Assembly (NCBI GenBank): GCA_030698575.1
Contig: JAUYMQ010000576.1
Coordinates: 1-8,413, forward strand
Direction: 5' to 3'
Source of the DNA: Deltaproteobacteria bacterium
Lineage (GTDB): Bacteria > JAUYMQ01
Length of the DNA: 8,413 bases
Part shown: piece by piece, positions 1 through 6,239 of the stretch
How the letters are laid out: every line of letters starts with the position of its first letter
How positions within the stretch are numbered: the first letter of the stretch is position 1
Position numbers and translations under genes: made by a program
The notes under the pieces: generated by a model
The model's input: only the letters and a program-made list of their open reading frames with translations
Database searches by the model: none
Told to the model about the DNA's origin: nothing

Positions 1-2
1 GG

Positions 3-1436
3 CGCTACCGGACGCAGCGGCTGGGCGCGAACCTCGAGATACGAATCGGCAATCCGGACGCCTATGTCACCGGGCTGCATGTCTACCGGATCGTCTACCG
101 GGTGAAGCGCGCCGTCCTCTACTTCGAGGATCACGACGAGATCTACTGGAACGCCACGGGAAGCGAGTGGCCGGTGGGAATCGCCTCCGCCTCGGCCCGA
201 GTCGTGCTTCCGGCCGGCGCGAGCGGTGAGAACGCCAACCCCGCCTGCTACACGGGGCCCCAGGGCGATACCGCGACGGATTGCAGCGCGGTCGCCGAGG
301 GCGGATCGGTTCTCTTCCGGAGCACGCGGCCGCTGGGCCCGCAGGAGGGAATGACGGTCGCCGTCGGGATTGCGAAGGGCATCCTGATGCAGCCCACGAA
401 ACTCTCGCGCTTCCTCGACCGCGTGGGAGACGCGGTGAGCGCCTGGATTCTCATCCCCTTCGCGGTACTGACCGGCATGATCCATTTCTGGCGGACCCGC
501 GGGCGCGATCCGGCCGGGGGTGAGGCCCTTCCTGTCCGGTACGAGCCGCCCGACGATCTCCGTCCGGCGGAAGTCGGCACGATCCTGGACGAGCGGGCGA
601 ATCTTGAAGATCTCACGGCGACGATCCTGGATCTCGCCGTGCGGGATCGCCTCGAGATCGAAGAAATAGCGGAGACGAAGTTCCTTTTCTTCTCCTCGAA
701 GGACTACCGGCTGCACAAGCGCGGCACGGACGACGCGGATCTGCGCCCCTTCGAGCGGAAGATGATCACCGCCCTGTTCGGCGGCAAGAAGAGTGTTCTC
801 GTCTCGTCGCTCCGGAACGAGTTCTACAAGGACCTTCCCGAGATCAAGAAGGCTCTCTACAGCGGGCTCTCGGGCCGGGGGAAGTACTTTCCCGCGTCTC
901 CGGACAGCGTGCGCCTCCGCTACTTCATCATCGGCGTCGTCGTCGCGGCCGTGGGCTTCATCCTGATCGGCCCCGCCGGGATCGGCTTCGCGCCGGGAGT
1001 GAGCGTTTTCCTCGCGGGGGTGGTCATCGCCGCCTTCGCGCCCTTCATGCCCCGGCGGACCGCGCTCGGTCGCCGGGCGGAGGAGGAGATCAGGGGCTTC
1101 AAGGAGTTCGTCGAGCGGGTGGACGCGGAGCGGCTCGATCGGATGGGCGGCCGCACCGCGGAGCGGTTCGAGCGGATTCTTCCCTACGCGATCGTGCTGG
1201 GCATGGCGGACGCCTGGGCCGGCGCGTTCGCGGACATCTACAGGGAGCCTCCCCGCTGGTATCGAGGTTACGGCGCGCAGTCCTTCCACCCAGGCACCTT
1301 CGTGAGTGACGTCGGCCAGTCGATGAAGACCATCGGATCGACGATGGCGTCGTCTCCCCGCGGCTCCGGCGGCGGCTCGGGCGGGGGCGGCTCGAGCGGT
1401 GGCGGGTTCGGCGGCGGCGGCGGCGGGAGCTGGTAG
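3..1436 (+). CDS. DUF2207 domain membrane protein, 5' truncated by window edge
   Basis: The reading frame is open from base 3, so the start lies left of the window; 477 residues are visible. The protein matches the DUF2207 family, whose biochemical function is unknown. The visible part begins in the extracytoplasmic N-terminal domain, which carries the family-like stretch HDEIYWNATGSEWPV at about residues 44-58. A membrane segment (about residues 146-163, WILIPFAVLTGMIHFW) is followed by the positively charged RTRGRDP stretch typical of the family. A cytoplasmic region contains PPDDLRPAEVG, which I recognise as a DUF2207 hallmark. One or two further hydrophobic segments lie at about residues 307-349. 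Near the end come the family-like FERILPYAIVLGMADAWA and a low-complexity Gly/Ser tail ending in GGSW. The tail is normal for the family and not a sign of damage. No terminator is evident before the next gene, 79 bp away on the same strand. I am sure of the family; no role can be inferred from the neighbours. Confidence 0.9.
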   Translation, partial: RYRTQRLGANLEIRIGNPDAYVTGLHVYRIVYRVKRAVLYFEDHDEIYWNATGSEWPVGIASASARVVLPAGASGENANPACYTGPQGDTATDCSAVAEGGSVLFRSTRPLGPQEGMTVAVGIAKGILMQPTKLSRFLDRVGDAVSAWILIPFAVLTGMIHFWRTRGRDPAGGEALPVRYEPPDDLRPAEVGTILDERANLEDLTATILDLAVRDRLEIEEIAETKFLFFSSKDYRLHKRGTDDADLRPFERKMITALFGGKKSVLVSSLRNEFYKDLPEIKKALYSGLSGRGKYFPASPDSVRLRYFIIGVVVAAVGFILIGPAGIGFAPGVSVFLAGVVIAAFAPFMPRRTALGRRAEEEIRGFKEFVERVDAERLDRMGGRTAERFERILPYAIVLGMADAWAGAFADIYREPPRWYRGYGAQSFHPGTFVSDVGQSMKTIGSTMASSPRGSGGGSGGGGSSGGGFGGGGGGSW

Positions 1437-1515
1437 CCGGCTGTGCTATCCTGACCTCGCATGATATCGCTCACGCGAATCGGCCGCGCACCCACCCCGA
1501 GACGCCGGAATACCC

Positions 1516-2472
1516 ATGCCCGACTCTGAGATACGGCCCCTGCGCCGATCCCTTCTCTTCGTGCCAGGGGGCGAGCCGCGCAAGCTCGACAAGGCCTGCC
1601 AGACCGGCGCGGACGCCCTGATTCTCGATCTCGAAGACGCAGTAGCCCCCGAGGCGAAGGATCGCGCGCGGGAGCTCATCGCAGCCGCGTTGAAGGGCGG
1701 GAGCTTCGGCAGGATGGAGATCGTCCTTCGCGTCAACGCGCCCGGGACGCCCTGGTTCGCGGCCGACGTCGAAGCGGCCGTCACCGCCGGGGCCCGGACG
1801 ATCATGCTACCCAAGGTCGAGGGTGTGACGGTGATCGAGAGCGTTTCGGCGACGCTCGACAGGCTCGAGCAACGGGACGGTGCCGGCGGAAACGCCCTGG
1901 TCGCCCCCCCTCTGTCATTGATCGCGCTGGTGGAATCCCCCGCCGGAATCGTCTGCGCCTCTTCGCTCGGCGATGCGTCGCCCCGCCTCGATGCCCTCTG
2001 CTTCGGCCACGTGGACTTCTCGCGGGAGATGGGGATCGAGACGGCGGATGCCGCGAAAGGGATCGCCTATCATGCGCGCTGCACGCTGGCGATCGCCGCG
2101 CGGGCATCGGGCCTGACACCCATCGACACGGTTTTCCTTGACGTTCGTGATGAGAAAGGTTTTCGGGAGGACGCCGCGATGGGCGTCGGCCTGGGCTTCG
2201 AGGGAAAGCTCTGCATTCATCCCGCCCAGGTGAAGATCGTGAACGAACTGATGACCCCCACGCCGGAGCAGGTTTCCCGGGCGCGCCGCGTGCTTGCGGC
2301 CTGGGAGACGGCGCGCGCGGAGGGGCGAGGCGTGTTCGCTCTCGACGGGAGGATGATCGACGCGCCGGTGATCTCGCAGCACTCACGCATCCTCGATCGT
2401 GCCCGCCGCGCGGGCCTGCTGGAGGATCAGGGTGCCGCGGAAGAAGGCCGAAGGAAAGACGATGCCCGCTGA
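1516..2472 (+). CDS. CitE/HpcH-family CoA-ester lyase (malyl-/citramalyl-CoA lyase type)
   Basis: A 318-residue TIM-barrel enzyme of the HpcH/HpaI aldolase-citrate lyase beta family. Members cleave or form 3-hydroxyacyl-CoA thioesters such as malyl-CoA, beta-methylmalyl-CoA or citramalyl-CoA, using Mg2+. Visible motifs in order: LFVPG (14-18), DLEDAV (38-43), RVN with the expected substrate Arg (72-74), PKVE (99-102), ALVESPAG with the metal-ligand Glu140, FGHVDF with the metal-ligand Asp167, and CIHPAQV (233-239). All residues expected for activity are present. The length matches stand-alone CitE-like enzymes; no CitD or CitF partner is in view, so it is not a citrate lyase complex subunit. 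The ATG has only a weak upstream GGAA. The stop overlaps the start of the MaoC gene by 11 bp, so the two are translationally coupled. The substrate cannot be fixed from sequence alone: beta-methylmalyl-CoA or citramalyl-CoA are favoured because of the hydratase next door. The family call is firm; the substrate is inference. Confidence 0.92.
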   Translation: MPDSEIRPLRRSLLFVPGGEPRKLDKACQTGADALILDLEDAVAPEAKDRARELIAAALKGGSFGRMEIVLRVNAPGTPWFAADVEAAVTAGARTIMLPKVEGVTVIESVSATLDRLEQRDGAGGNALVAPPLSLIALVESPAGIVCASSLGDASPRLDALCFGHVDFSREMGIETADAAKGIAYHARCTLAIAARASGLTPIDTVFLDVRDEKGFREDAAMGVGLGFEGKLCIHPAQVKIVNELMTPTPEQVSRARRVLAAWETARAEGRGVFALDGRMIDAPVISQHSRILDRARRAGLLEDQGAAEEGRRKDDAR

Positions 2473-3490
2473 TCGAATCGAGGTGCGAAGCCCCTGGTTC
2501 GAGGAGCTGAAGATCGGCCAGGTCTTCGACGACGCCCCGGCCGTCACGCTCTCTTCCGGCCACGCCGTGCTGCACGAGGCCGTGTTCGGCGACCGCCTGC
2601 GGCTTCCGCTGGACGCCGGCCTGTCGCGAGCCGTGACCGGCAGGGAAGAATCCCTCGCGAACCCCAATCTCGTCTGCAACCTGGCGATCGGCCAGACCAC
2701 GGGTCCCTCGCAGCGCGTGATGGGGAATCTCTTTTACCGCGGGCTCGTGCTGCTCCGTCCCGTTTTCATCGGAGACACCCTGCGCACGACGACGAAGATC
2801 GCCGCGCTCCGGCAGAACCGCCCGAGGGAGGGGCGCGCCGCTTCGGGCATGGCCGTGTTCGAGGTTCATGTGGAGAACGCAAGCGGCGAGACGGTCATGC
2901 ACTTCTGGCGCTGCCCGATGATTCCCTGCCGCGAGCCGCAGGCCGACACCGGCCACGCCGACGATCTCGACGCCATCTCGCCCGATCTCGACATGGGGCG
3001 CGTCGAAGCGGCGGCGCCGGTGGACTGGCGTCTCGATCGGTTTCGCGAGCAGCTCCCTGGCGCACACTTCACCGATATCCGCGAGGGAGCGACCTATGCG
3101 ATCGAGGGGCGTGACACCGTGACCTGCGCTCCCGAGATCGCCCGCATGACGCTCAACCTCGCCGCCGCGCATACCGATGCCGCCGCAAGTCCCTACGGCC
3201 GCCGCCTCGTCTATGGGGGCCACACGATCTCCCTCGCCGCCGCGCAGATCACTCGAGCGCTTCCGAACCTCGTGACGCTCATCGCCTGGCGGAGCTGCGA
3301 CCACACCGCGCCCGTGTTCGAGGATGACGCGCTGCGCACGGAGGTGACTGTCGACGCGAAGCATCCGATGGGGCAGGGCGGCCTCGTCGATCTCCGGGCG
3401 AAGGTCTACGCGAGGCGTGGCAGCCAGGCCCCGGAGCCGGAGGACGATGTTCAGGTGCTGGACTGGCGGGTGATCGGGCTCATGGCCTGA
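2462..3490 (+). CDS. MaoC-type double hot-dog acyl-CoA hydratase (mesaconyl-CoA/itaconyl-CoA hydratase-like)
   Basis: A 342-residue protein made of two hot-dog halves (about 10-155 and 195-335), the build of the two-domain hydratases that act on C5 dicarboxylyl-CoAs. The second half carries NLAAAH (232-237) followed by TDA, then RRLVYGGHTISLA (around 247-259). I read the Asn and His of NxAxxH as the equivalents of the catalytic pair in beta-methylmalyl-CoA dehydratases; classical MaoC enzymes have Asp-x-Asn-Pro-x-His there. The first half has a matching FYRGLVLLRPVFIGDTLR segment. I chose the ATG at 2462 over an open frame extending to 2399 because AAGGA lies 6 nt before it and because the protein then begins directly before the family-like WFEELKIGQVFDD. 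The gene overlaps the lyase gene by 11 bp. It probably hydrates mesaconyl-CoA to beta-methylmalyl-CoA, or itaconyl-CoA to citramalyl-CoA, feeding the adjacent lyase. The family is clear; the exact substrate is inferred. Confidence 0.88.
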   Translation: MPADRIEVRSPWFEELKIGQVFDDAPAVTLSSGHAVLHEAVFGDRLRLPLDAGLSRAVTGREESLANPNLVCNLAIGQTTGPSQRVMGNLFYRGLVLLRPVFIGDTLRTTTKIAALRQNRPREGRAASGMAVFEVHVENASGETVMHFWRCPMIPCREPQADTGHADDLDAISPDLDMGRVEAAAPVDWRLDRFREQLPGAHFTDIREGATYAIEGRDTVTCAPEIARMTLNLAAAHTDAAASPYGRRLVYGGHTISLAAAQITRALPNLVTLIAWRSCDHTAPVFEDDALRTEVTVDAKHPMGQGGLVDLRAKVYARRGSQAPEPEDDVQVLDWRVIGLMA

Positions 3491-3524
3491 GTGTGCGGAA
3501 AGCATCGAGGACGGATCGAATCGA

Positions 3525-3550
3525 AAAGGCGACGCAGTGGCGTCGCCTTT
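3525..3550. terminator. Bidirectional intrinsic terminator between MaoC gene and rpmB
   Basis: AAAGGCGACG (3525-3534), a 6-nt loop, then CGTCGCCTTT (3541-3550) form a perfect 10-bp GC-rich stem with A/T ends. It lies 34 bp after the MaoC-type gene stop and 35 bp after the rpmB stop, between convergent genes. Read leftwards it ends in TTTT; read rightwards in TTT followed by CTCCT. The T-tracts are short, so efficiency is uncertain, but position and symmetry support a terminator serving both directions. Confidence 0.72.
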
Positions 3551-3585
3551 CTCCTATGCGCTCTCCGCTGCCCGCGGAGGCTTGC

Positions 3586-3807
3586 TCAGTTCGTCTTCAG
3601 GATGGCCGTTCGCTGAGGCGCCTTGGTCACGTGCCCCGAGCGCAGGCATCGGGTGCAGGCGCGGATCCGCTTGACGGTTCCGTTCCGGATGGCCTTCACG
3701 CGCTGCACGTTCGCATCCCAGCGCCGGCGGGTGCGGTTGTTCGAATGGCTCACGTTGTTGCCGAAGGACGGCCCCTTGCCGCAGATTTCGCAAACCCTGC
3801 CTGCCAT
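3586..3807 (-). CDS. rpmB: 50S ribosomal protein L28 (bL28), zinc-binding form
   Basis: A complete 73-residue L28, a component of the large ribosomal subunit. It begins [22 protein letters not shown], with family residues NNRTRRRW (23-30) and a basic body. Four cysteines in two CxxC pairs (C6/C9 and C51/C54) can hold zinc, so this is the C+ form. Bacteria that carry a C+ L28 sometimes have a zinc-independent C- paralogue elsewhere; none is seen here. The ATG has a good AGGAG (3816-3820 on the opposite strand) with 8-nt spacing. The gene looks monocistronic: a plausible promoter at 3871-3899, a palindrome in the leader at 3839-3854 and a terminator at 3525-3550. rpmG, its common partner, is absent from the window. 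Confidence 0.98.
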   Translation of the reverse strand: MAGRVCEICGKGPSFGNNVSHSNNRTRRRWDANVQRVKAIRNGTVKRIRACTRCLRSGHVTKAPQRTAILKTN

Positions 3808-3838
3808 CGAACACGCTCCTGAAGGGTCGAGGGGGACG

Positions 3839-3854
3839 GCCTCCGCGCGGAGGC
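3839..3854 (-). promoter_or_regulatory. Perfect palindrome / hairpin in the rpmB leader
   Basis: A 16-bp perfect palindrome, GCCTCCGCGCGGAGGC. In the transcript it would fold into a 6-bp GC stem (GCCUCC/GGAGGC) with a GCGC loop. It lies between the proposed rpmB promoter (3871-3899) and the rpmB Shine-Dalgarno sequence (3816-3820), 18 nt upstream of the latter. It could be an RNA control element or a dimeric-protein operator. The symmetry is seen directly; the function is inferred. Confidence 0.5.
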
Positions 3855-3870
3855 TCTGGAATGAGGCGGC

Positions 3871-3899
3871 AATGTAGCAGAGGAGAGGGGGCCCTTCAA
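3871..3899 (-). promoter_or_regulatory. rpmB: Putative sigma70-type promoter for rpmB
   Basis: On the minus strand, TTGAAG (3894-3899) and TACATT (3871-3876) are separated by exactly 17 bp. Each matches 4 of 6 positions of the TTGACA and TATAAT consensus. The start point would fall near 3864, giving a leader of about 57 nt. The site lies in the gap before rpmB, where a ribosomal gene separated from its upstream neighbour by 196 bp needs its own promoter. This is a by-eye match only. Confidence 0.5.
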
Positions 3900-3913
3900 C
3901 CCCTCGCCCCCGC

Positions 3914-3978
3914 CGTCATTGCGAGGAGCGAATCGACGAAGCAATCCCCTGGGCGCTGGCCGGGGGATTGCTTCGTCG
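3914..3978. repeat. REP/MITE-like dispersed repeat with 16-bp stem
   Basis: The left half starts CGTCATTGCGAGGAGCGAA and runs into CGACGAAGCAATCCCC (3934-3949). The right arm GGGGATTGCTTCGTCG (3963-3978) is its perfect 16-bp inverted repeat around a 13-nt loop. I recognise the GTCATTGCGAGGAGCGAA...GACGAAGCAATC string as a dispersed intergenic repeat common in Deltaproteobacteria and many uncultured lineages. In intact copies I would expect the outer CGTCATTGCGAGG part to be mirrored on the right. Here 3979-3998 no longer matches it clearly; instead a weaker 8-bp inverted repeat with one mismatch (3978-3985/3993-4000) lies there. There is no T-tract, so it is not a classical terminator, although it sits 25 bp past the FAD gene stop and could end or stabilise that transcript. 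Only one copy is in the window. Confidence 0.8.
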
Positions 3979-4003
3979 GGCGTTTTCGAGGTAAACGTCC
4001 CGG

Positions 4004-5491
4004 TCAGACGCTGATCCGGTCGAGAATGCGGTTCGCGGCGGCGCGGGCGAGCTGGATTTCGCCGAGCAGCCCGAGGGCGGGATAGACGGCGCGCCCGACG
4101 ACTTCGAGATTCGAGAAGGGCGGAAGCGCCCAGCCGAGAGGCGCTAGCGATCGTGTCGAGGCGGGCGCGTAGCGAAAGACGTCCTCTGCGAGCGGGTTCT
4201 GCAGCTCTTCGGGGGTGGGGCGCATCTCGATCAGCTCGTAGCGCCCCCCGGAGAAGTGCATGAAGCCGGCGATGTGGCGGCGAACAGCTTCGAGCAGCGA
4301 CTCGGCGTAACCCTTCTCGGTCCGCAATCGGCCCAGATCGGCCGAGAGCGAGACCGCCATCGCGCGGTAGCCGTCCGGCGCCGAGCCCGGCTCCTTCTCG
4401 GGGCTCAGGTGAAAGCGCAGCAGGTTGTCCTCTTCGAGAGGCCGCGCCGGGTCGCCGACGAACACCGCCTGGTCGGCCATTCCCACGGGAACGGCCTCGG
4501 CCTCGATCCCGAAGTGAAAGCTCAGATCAATCCGCGCGGGCAGGCACCCTTCGATCCTTGAAACAAAACGCTTCGCCCTGAAAGAGTCTCCCATCCAGCG
4601 CGCCAATCGCTCCGGAGGCAGGGCGGCAATATAGGCCTTGCCGCGCACGGATTCGGCGCCGCCACCGAGCACCACCTCTTCGATGCGGCGTCCCCGCGTT
4701 ACCAGACGGCCGCTTGCGCCCTCCGTCTTCGCCGGGTCGATTTCGTAGAACGCGCCACGGAGCGCCGAGATCCGGTCGCGGAGAATTCGCAGGATCCCCC
4801 TGTCCCCGCCCGGGCAGGTGAAACCGCCACCCCGGAAGGCGGAGAGCGCCGTCGCGCCCTCCCAGGCCGACACCGCGTCGCCGTCCTGGTGCCCGAGCGC
4901 GAGGATCTGGCTCCTTAGAAAGGTCCTCACCGAGTCGTCGAAGTCGTAGCCGCCCGCCAGCTCGGAGATTCCCCGGTTGCGGTAGAAGGCAATCTCGGCG
5001 TGGTGCCGCCGTATGGCGCGGTCGAGCATCCAGCGCTGCCGCAGGCCGCGCGGGGGGATGCCGGGCTCGGTGGCCAGCAGATGCCGGACGGCGCGATCGA
5101 TCCTTTCGATCTCCTCATAGAAGCTGACGAGCGAGAGCAGGTGCTGCGGGAACTCGCGCGCCAGCTCCTCCTTCAGGAGGTCGGGATCCGAATGCAGATC
5201 GACCCGCGCCCGCGGGAGGATAACCTGATAGGCGAACGGGAGAGGGCGAATCGATTTCTTGGCGATGAGCGGAACGCCGATGTCGGTGAAGACGGCATCG
5301 ACCGCCTGATGAGTGCTGAAGCCGAAGAGATGCGGCAGCCGTCGGAAGAAGGCGTAGGGGCCCGGCGAGTGGTCGCGCCCCTCCTCGTCGATGACGAGCA
5401 CCCGCACGCGCCGCCGCGCCAGCAGCGCCGCCGCGACGAGACCCGCCGGGTTTGCCCCGAGCACCACGACGTCGTAGTTGCCGTCAGCCAT
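4004..5491 (-). CDS. FAD-dependent oxidoreductase, phytoene-desaturase-like fold (COG1233-like)
   Basis: A 495-residue flavoprotein-like enzyme of unknown substrate. The N-terminal Rossmann strand-loop-helix is VVVLGANPAGLVAAALLARR (8-27), followed by RVLVIDEE (30-37), whose acidic end would bind the FAD ribose. The loop reads GxNxxG, so the usual second Gly is Asn14. The C-terminal end has a second FAD signature of amine-oxidase/phytoene-desaturase enzymes, VVGRAVYPALGLLGEIQLA (464-482). The middle has an AGGYDFDDSVRTFL region and GGGFTCPGGDRGILRIL (221-237), which resembles the substrate/FAD-domain boundary of these desaturases. No signal peptide or clear membrane segment is seen. The ATG has GGAGAG about 6 nt upstream. 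The gene follows purN by 55 bp on the same strand with no terminator evident, so it probably shares the pur transcript. A metabolic link to purines is not evident. The fold call is good; the reaction is unknown. Confidence 0.85.
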   Translation of the reverse strand: MADGNYDVVVLGANPAGLVAAALLARRRVRVLVIDEEGRDHSPGPYAFFRRLPHLFGFSTHQAVDAVFTDIGVPLIAKKSIRPLPFAYQVILPRARVDLHSDPDLLKEELAREFPQHLLSLVSFYEEIERIDRAVRHLLATEPGIPPRGLRQRWMLDRAIRRHHAEIAFYRNRGISELAGGYDFDDSVRTFLRSQILALGHQDGDAVSAWEGATALSAFRGGGFTCPGGDRGILRILRDRISALRGAFYEIDPAKTEGASGRLVTRGRRIEEVVLGGGAESVRGKAYIAALPPERLARWMGDSFRAKRFVSRIEGCLPARIDLSFHFGIEAEAVPVGMADQAVFVGDPARPLEEDNLLRFHLSPEKEPGSAPDGYRAMAVSLSADLGRLRTEKGYAESLLEAVRRHIAGFMHFSGGRYELIEMRPTPEELQNPLAEDVFRYAPASTRSLAPLGWALPPFSNLEVVGRAVYPALGLLGEIQLARAAANRILDRISV

Positions 5492-5546
5492 CGCTCTCTC
5501 CGACGCCCCTCCGGCACCCTCTCGAGCGCGGACCGGGGTTGCCAGG

Positions 5547-6239
5547 TCAGTTCTTCCCGCTTCGATCGTCCGGCGGGGGGTTCACCAGCGCGGTCTCGAT
5601 GATACCGGCGTCCCGCACGCTCACCCGCCGACCCTCGATCTCAATTCGGCCCTCCGCGAAAAGCTGGATCGCGGCAGGGTACATCCGGTGCTCCTGATCA
5701 AGAATGCGCGCCGCGAGCGAGGCCGGCGTGTCATCCGGGGCCAAGGGCACCACGGCCTGGATCACGATCGGGCCGGTGTCGCATCCCTCATCCACCACGT
5801 GAACAGTGCAGCCCGAGAAACGCACGCCGTGCTCCAGCGCCTTTCGCTGAACGTCGAGCCCGGGGAACGCCGGCAGCAGCGACGGATGGATGTTCAGCAT
5901 CCGCTGCGGAAAGGCGTTGATTACGACCGGCGTCAGGATGCGCATGAAGCCGGCCAGACACACCAGCTCAACCTCGTGCTCCCTCAGGATCTCCACCAAT
6001 CTTACGTCGAACTTCTCGCGTGAGGCGAAGTTCTTCTTCTCGATTACCACGGCCGGCACGCCGGCGCGCCGGGCCCGCGCGAGCGCGAAGGCCTCGGGCT
6101 TGTCCGAGATCACGACAACCACCCGGGCGTCGATCCCCCCGCTCGCGGAGGCGTCGAGAATCGCCTGGAGGTTCGAGCCGTTTCCGGACGCGAGGACGCC
6201 GACCCGGAGCGGCGACTCGCGGCGCGCGGCTCCGCTCAC
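5547..6239 (-). CDS. purN: Phosphoribosylglycinamide formyltransferase (GART)
   Basis: A 230-residue cytoplasmic enzyme that transfers the formyl group of 10-formyltetrahydrofolate to GAR, giving FGAR, step 3 of de novo IMP synthesis. Motifs: SGNGSNLQ phosphate loop (18-25), LAGFMRIL (95-102), [12 protein letters not shown] (116-127) and DEGCDTGP (150-157). The catalytic Asn116, His118 and Asp154 match E. coli N106, H108 and D144 with a constant offset of 10. It is slightly longer than the E. coli enzyme (212 residues) owing to a short N-terminal extension and a hydrophilic tail ending DDRSGKN. The start is GTG within a GTGA overlap with the purM stop, preceded by a strong AGGGAGGG (6248-6255) with 8-nt spacing, so it is translationally coupled to purM. 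Confidence 0.98.
   Translation of the reverse strand: MSGAARRESPLRVGVLASGNGSNLQAILDASASGGIDARVVVVISDKPEAFALARARRAGVPAVVIEKKNFASREKFDVRLVEILREHEVELVCLAGFMRILTPVVINAFPQRMLNIHPSLLPAFPGLDVQRKALEHGVRFSGCTVHVVDEGCDTGPIVIQAVVPLAPDDTPASLAARILDQEHRMYPAAIQLFAEGRIEIEGRRVSVRDAGIIETALVNPPPDDRSGKN

Noticed and set aside
1360-1433. Gly/Ser coding repeat at the end of the DUF2207 gene as a possible simple-repeat artefact
   Set aside because: A glycine-rich tail ending in SW is normal for DUF2207 proteins.
1431-1447. Possible sigma54 promoter (TGG...TGCT) before the lyase gene
   Set aside because: The spacing between the GG and GC elements is 11 instead of 10 and the flanking bases fit poorly. A TATCCT at 1447-1452 has no -35 partner either, so no promoter is called there.
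1802-3505. Minus-strand open frame of 567 codons opposite the lyase and hydratase genes
   Set aside because: It lies antisense to two well-recognised genes, is rich in Arg, Pro, Gly and His, and shows no family motif. Long antisense frames are expected in GC-rich coding DNA.
3750-4085. Short open frames over the REP-like element on both strands
   Set aside because: Peptides such as IARSESTKQS and RRFAPRND are the familiar spurious translations of this repeat, not genes.
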